Shown here piece by piece: positions 61,300 to 64,000 of a DNA stretch of 64,000 nt; the first letter of the stretch is position 1, and every line of letters starts with the position of its first letter. Source of the DNA: Morella rubra (taxonomy: Eukaryota; Streptophyta; Magnoliopsida; Fagales; Myricaceae); NCBI GenBank assembly GCA_003952965.2, contig RXIC02000169.1, forward strand, positions 1-64,000. Reading direction: 5' to 3'. The notes beneath the pieces are model-generated. The model did no database searches and was not told the origin of the DNA. It saw only the letters and a list, made by a program, of their open reading frames with translations. Position numbers and translations under genes: made by a program.

Positions 61300-61331
61300 T
61301 TAAATTAAATTGCTTGTTGTCAATCATGAGT
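61231..61331. repeat. Long near-perfect hairpin with (AT)n loop
   Basis: The left arm starts ACTCATGATTTGACAACAAG and continues CAATTTAATTTAAA. The right arm is its reverse complement with one base missing (TTTAAATTAAATTGCTTG, then TTGTCAATCATGAGT). Arms are about 33 bases and the loop is an AT dinucleotide run. A second (TA)n run follows at about 61,331-61,350. Confidence 0.85.
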
Positions 61332-61350
61332 TATATATATATATATATAT

Positions 61351-63384
61351 CTAATTGCATGTGTGCCCAATAAATAGGGATTGATTGGCGCATAAATAGT
61401 GATATTTCTCGGATGCATGTGTGCCATTATGCGTGCCATTTTAGTGGAAGAAAATAAAATTACATAAAATCAGTTAAAGAGATATTGTTACACTATCAAT
61501 AAACTATCATTTAAACGACATTTCTATTACTATGGAAAGCAAAAATATTTAAACAGAATATTCCATCTAGTAAAATCTCATGAATTCGAAAATAGACACG
61601 AATACAAAAACATTTGCACATCAATATTTCAAATGAAACAAAACATGTCATTAAAGTTTGAAACATAAATTCTTGTCCTAGTCAACATTGATTACATATT
61701 ATTAATAAACAAGAATCGAAATTGCAATAATAACAATTCATGATGAATACATAGAAACACAATCATCGTGAACACAAAAGAAACCAAAATTAATTACCGA
61801 ACAGAGATAATAAAACAAAATTGATGATAAAACATTAATCAAGATCTCTATATTAATAAAAAAAATCATGAAAGTTTCAACCATGCTTTGATAGCACATA
61901 TAAGTTCCTTTAATCTCTAAACTAGACTAGACAGGAATTTCAACTATCATGACTTTCACATATATCAAAAATCATAATACGAAATTAATCATTTATGAGA
62001 AGACACACCATAATCCATGTGATGAGACCACCTTTTTTTTTCCTTTCTCTTTCTCTCTCTATCTCTGTTGTTTCAGCCTGTAAAAAAATAGCTTATGAAC
62101 TGTTTCTCTCACTTCACCCTTGTAATTTCATCAACAGAAAAATAAATGAGAATCTTGATAATTATATAGGGTAGAGAGATGAAAGTTTTCCCATGTTAAA
62201 AAATAATGCGCCATTCCCCATCAGAGTTGGCTAATGGAAAATAACTTCTCCTATAAAATCTCACTAAATGAACTTACATTAACTTCTTAGACCCACTACC
62301 TCATTCTTTAATATTCAAATAATGTCTAATATTGTCCATTAAAATAATTCACGTGGGACATTAAATCCAACAAATCACATCCCTACCTTCTAGAAATACT
62401 TCTTGTTGAAACTTACCACGATGTAATTGAGCAACAGGACCTATAATATATCAAAATTCAATGATGTACAAAAAACGAAAAGGGCAAACACCAAAAACCT
62501 TCATCGAAATTTAACCAAGTGTTTACTTCAGGTGTGAGGGTATATCCATTATTTCTCCATATTAAGAGAGAATCTGACGTAACTTCACAAGATCCATGCA
62601 TGTGGATGAAACAAACTCAAATATCAAATTCCTTGCATGTCAGCTGCTCCAGCTTCATTCAATAACCTTTTTGTCTTCTTACTTTTCGACTATCTACATT
62701 TTTCCCATCCAATTTCCAATTTAGCTCAACAAGCATACCTGTTCTGTTTAACCCTTGTTCTTCCTTCTCTAGAGAAATCTCTATGATAACCTCTTGTGTA
62801 GCCTCATCCTTCTAGCTTCCATCAGCAAAGGCTCTTTCTTTCGCTTTCTTTCATTTTCACCACTTGCTTTATTTAATATCAAGTTCCCATTGGTTGCAGA
62901 CCTATTTTTGTAAACCTCTCTTCTTCTTCTTTTGTTCTTTTATCCTTTTGTTACAGCATTTGAAAGTTTTCTTCCTCATCAGTCATTCTGGGTAAAGAAA
63001 ACAAAACAAATAATCATCCATTGATGGTTTTGATTGCCAACAATAAAAATGTGATGTTTGATAAGTAAAAAAAAAAAATTGGATTTCTAAGTTTCTAGAA
63101 GAAAATTATGGGAGACTCAATTTTATATGCGTTTAAAAAAATTTAGTAAAAACTCTTACATGTTTAATAGTAGATTGATTTTTAGTGGAGTTTATGAATT
63201 TTTTTTTTCGGCATCGGTGATTTTTGTAGTCGATGCTAACTTGAAACTTGACTCAACTTATGGCTTAAATCATATTATTTAAAATTCGTACTATTTAACC
63301 AATATTGCATTGCAAGCTATGATATTAGAGCTATTAGAGTCTCACATTGTTAAAGTAATGTGAGTTATTGTAATCAAAGGCTTA
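61351..63384. other. No gene recognised
   Basis: AT-rich intergenic DNA with a small CT-rich microsatellite at about 62,040-62,070 and pyrimidine-rich sequence at 62,640-62,960. No exon chain, RNA gene or transposon end identified. Confidence 0.5.
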
Positions 63385-63393
63385 TAAATTAAG

Positions 63394-63909
63394 GGGGTAA
63401 ACTCATAGTTAGCCCCCCATGTTTGGGCAAAAATCAAGTTGCTATCCTTATTTTTCAATCCAACAATTTGAGACCCATATCTTTCAAAACCTATCAATCT
63501 TCGCCCCCGTCTAAATCCGCATTAAGTTCGACGGAAAATCGTGCAAAATGACTGAAATGCCCCTCCAATGTTAAATTTTAAGAATATAAAATAATATAAT
63601 TTAAGAAATAAATTAAAAAAAATAGATTATTGAAATAGAGTTTCAATAGTTTTATTTAAAATATTATTTTTTTTTTAAAATATCGTTTTTTATTTTTTAA
63701 TGAATTTTTTAAATTTTTTTAGTAATTTTATTTTAGGAGGGGCATTTTGGTCATTTTTCATACTTTCCGTTTAATTTAACGTCTAATTTAGACAGGGGGC
63801 GAAGATTGATAGGTTTTGAAAGATATGGGTCTCAAATTGTTGGATTGAAAAATAAGGATAGTAACTTAAATTTTTGCCAAACATAGGGGGCTAACTATGA
63901 GTTTACTCC
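63394..63909. mobile_element. MULE-type MITE (516 bp) with 9-bp target duplication
   Basis: Arms are long inverted repeats. The left starts GGGGTAAACTCATAGTTAGC and the right, in reverse complement, GGAGTAAACTCATAGTTAGC. They remain over 90% similar by eye for about 135 bases, sharing CTTATTTTTCAATCCAACAA, TTTGAGACCCATATCTTTCA and ACCTATCAATCTTCGCCCCC. Flanks TAAATTAAG (63,385-63,393) and TAAATAAGC (63,910-63,918) agree if one base is inserted. The centre (GAAATAGAGTTTCAATA) is shared with the element at 47,155. No coding content. Confidence 0.8.
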
Positions 63910-64000
63910 TAAATAAGCCTCTTTGTAATCTCATAAAATCAAGAGTTTGTCAAAATGTAAGCAGAGAGAAGATTTTAAGATTTTGATATTTGGTTGTAAA

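Noticed and set aside
22191..64000. CRISPR-like arrays, tRNA and rRNA genes
   Set aside because: No evenly spaced identical repeats with unique spacers; SINE A/B boxes are the only tRNA-like signals and they lie in retroposons.

Overview
The window is nuclear DNA from a flowering plant, most likely a eudicot. The evidence is the GT-AG intron of a plant-type AS8 gene, plant-specific transposon families (CACTA/TNP2, hAT, MULE-type, tRNA-derived SINEs, zf-RVT LINEs, Ty3/gypsy), AT-rich intergenic DNA and no operons. It is gene-poor: I support two plausible host coding genes, and most of the rest is layers of transposable elements in different stages of decay. The species cannot be named from this.

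Region 1-22 kb. No gene can be supported. There are only relics: a CC-NB-LRR repeat fragment (about 6.7 kb), a LINE tail with poly(A) (7.56-7.94 kb), an internally deleted minus-strand Ty3/gypsy element with two diverged LTR pieces (11.3-13.1 kb) and a gag fragment (13.87 kb). By eye this stretch has more CpG and fewer homopolymers than the rest of the window.

Region 22-34 kb. A decayed CACTA element on the minus strand runs from a TNP2 transposase pseudogene (24.77-27.86 kb) to a clear CACTA terminus at 29,839, with minisatellites and a strongly G-rich subterminal array between. Next to it is an intronless NudC/BOBBER-like gene (30,225-30,932) with an in-frame deletion in its CS domain, a 20-bp palindrome at its TATA box, and a SINE downstream. 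A 5'-truncated LINE follows at 32.3-33.3 kb.

Region 34-49 kb. A PIF/Harbinger-related relic holds a Myb/SANT-like pseudogene and tandem repeats. A long-TIR, Pack-MULE-like element (38,070-39,426) appears to carry the 5' end of a host gene. After that come a 587-bp tandem duplication, a gypsy-like direct repeat, a MULE-type MITE (47.2 kb) and a PIF-like inverted-repeat element (48.0-48.9 kb).

Region 49-64 kb. This holds a second SINE, the two-exon AS8-like gene (cadmium-induced protein AS8 family; 52,486-53,489, minus strand), and a set of insertions that can be reconstructed exactly. A minus-strand SINE with an 18-bp target-site duplication (TSD) has two hAT elements inside it, each with its own 8-bp TSD. 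A third hAT element (59,404-60,850), a long AT hairpin (61.2 kb) and a second MULE-type MITE (63.4 kb), related to the one at 47.2 kb, complete the window.
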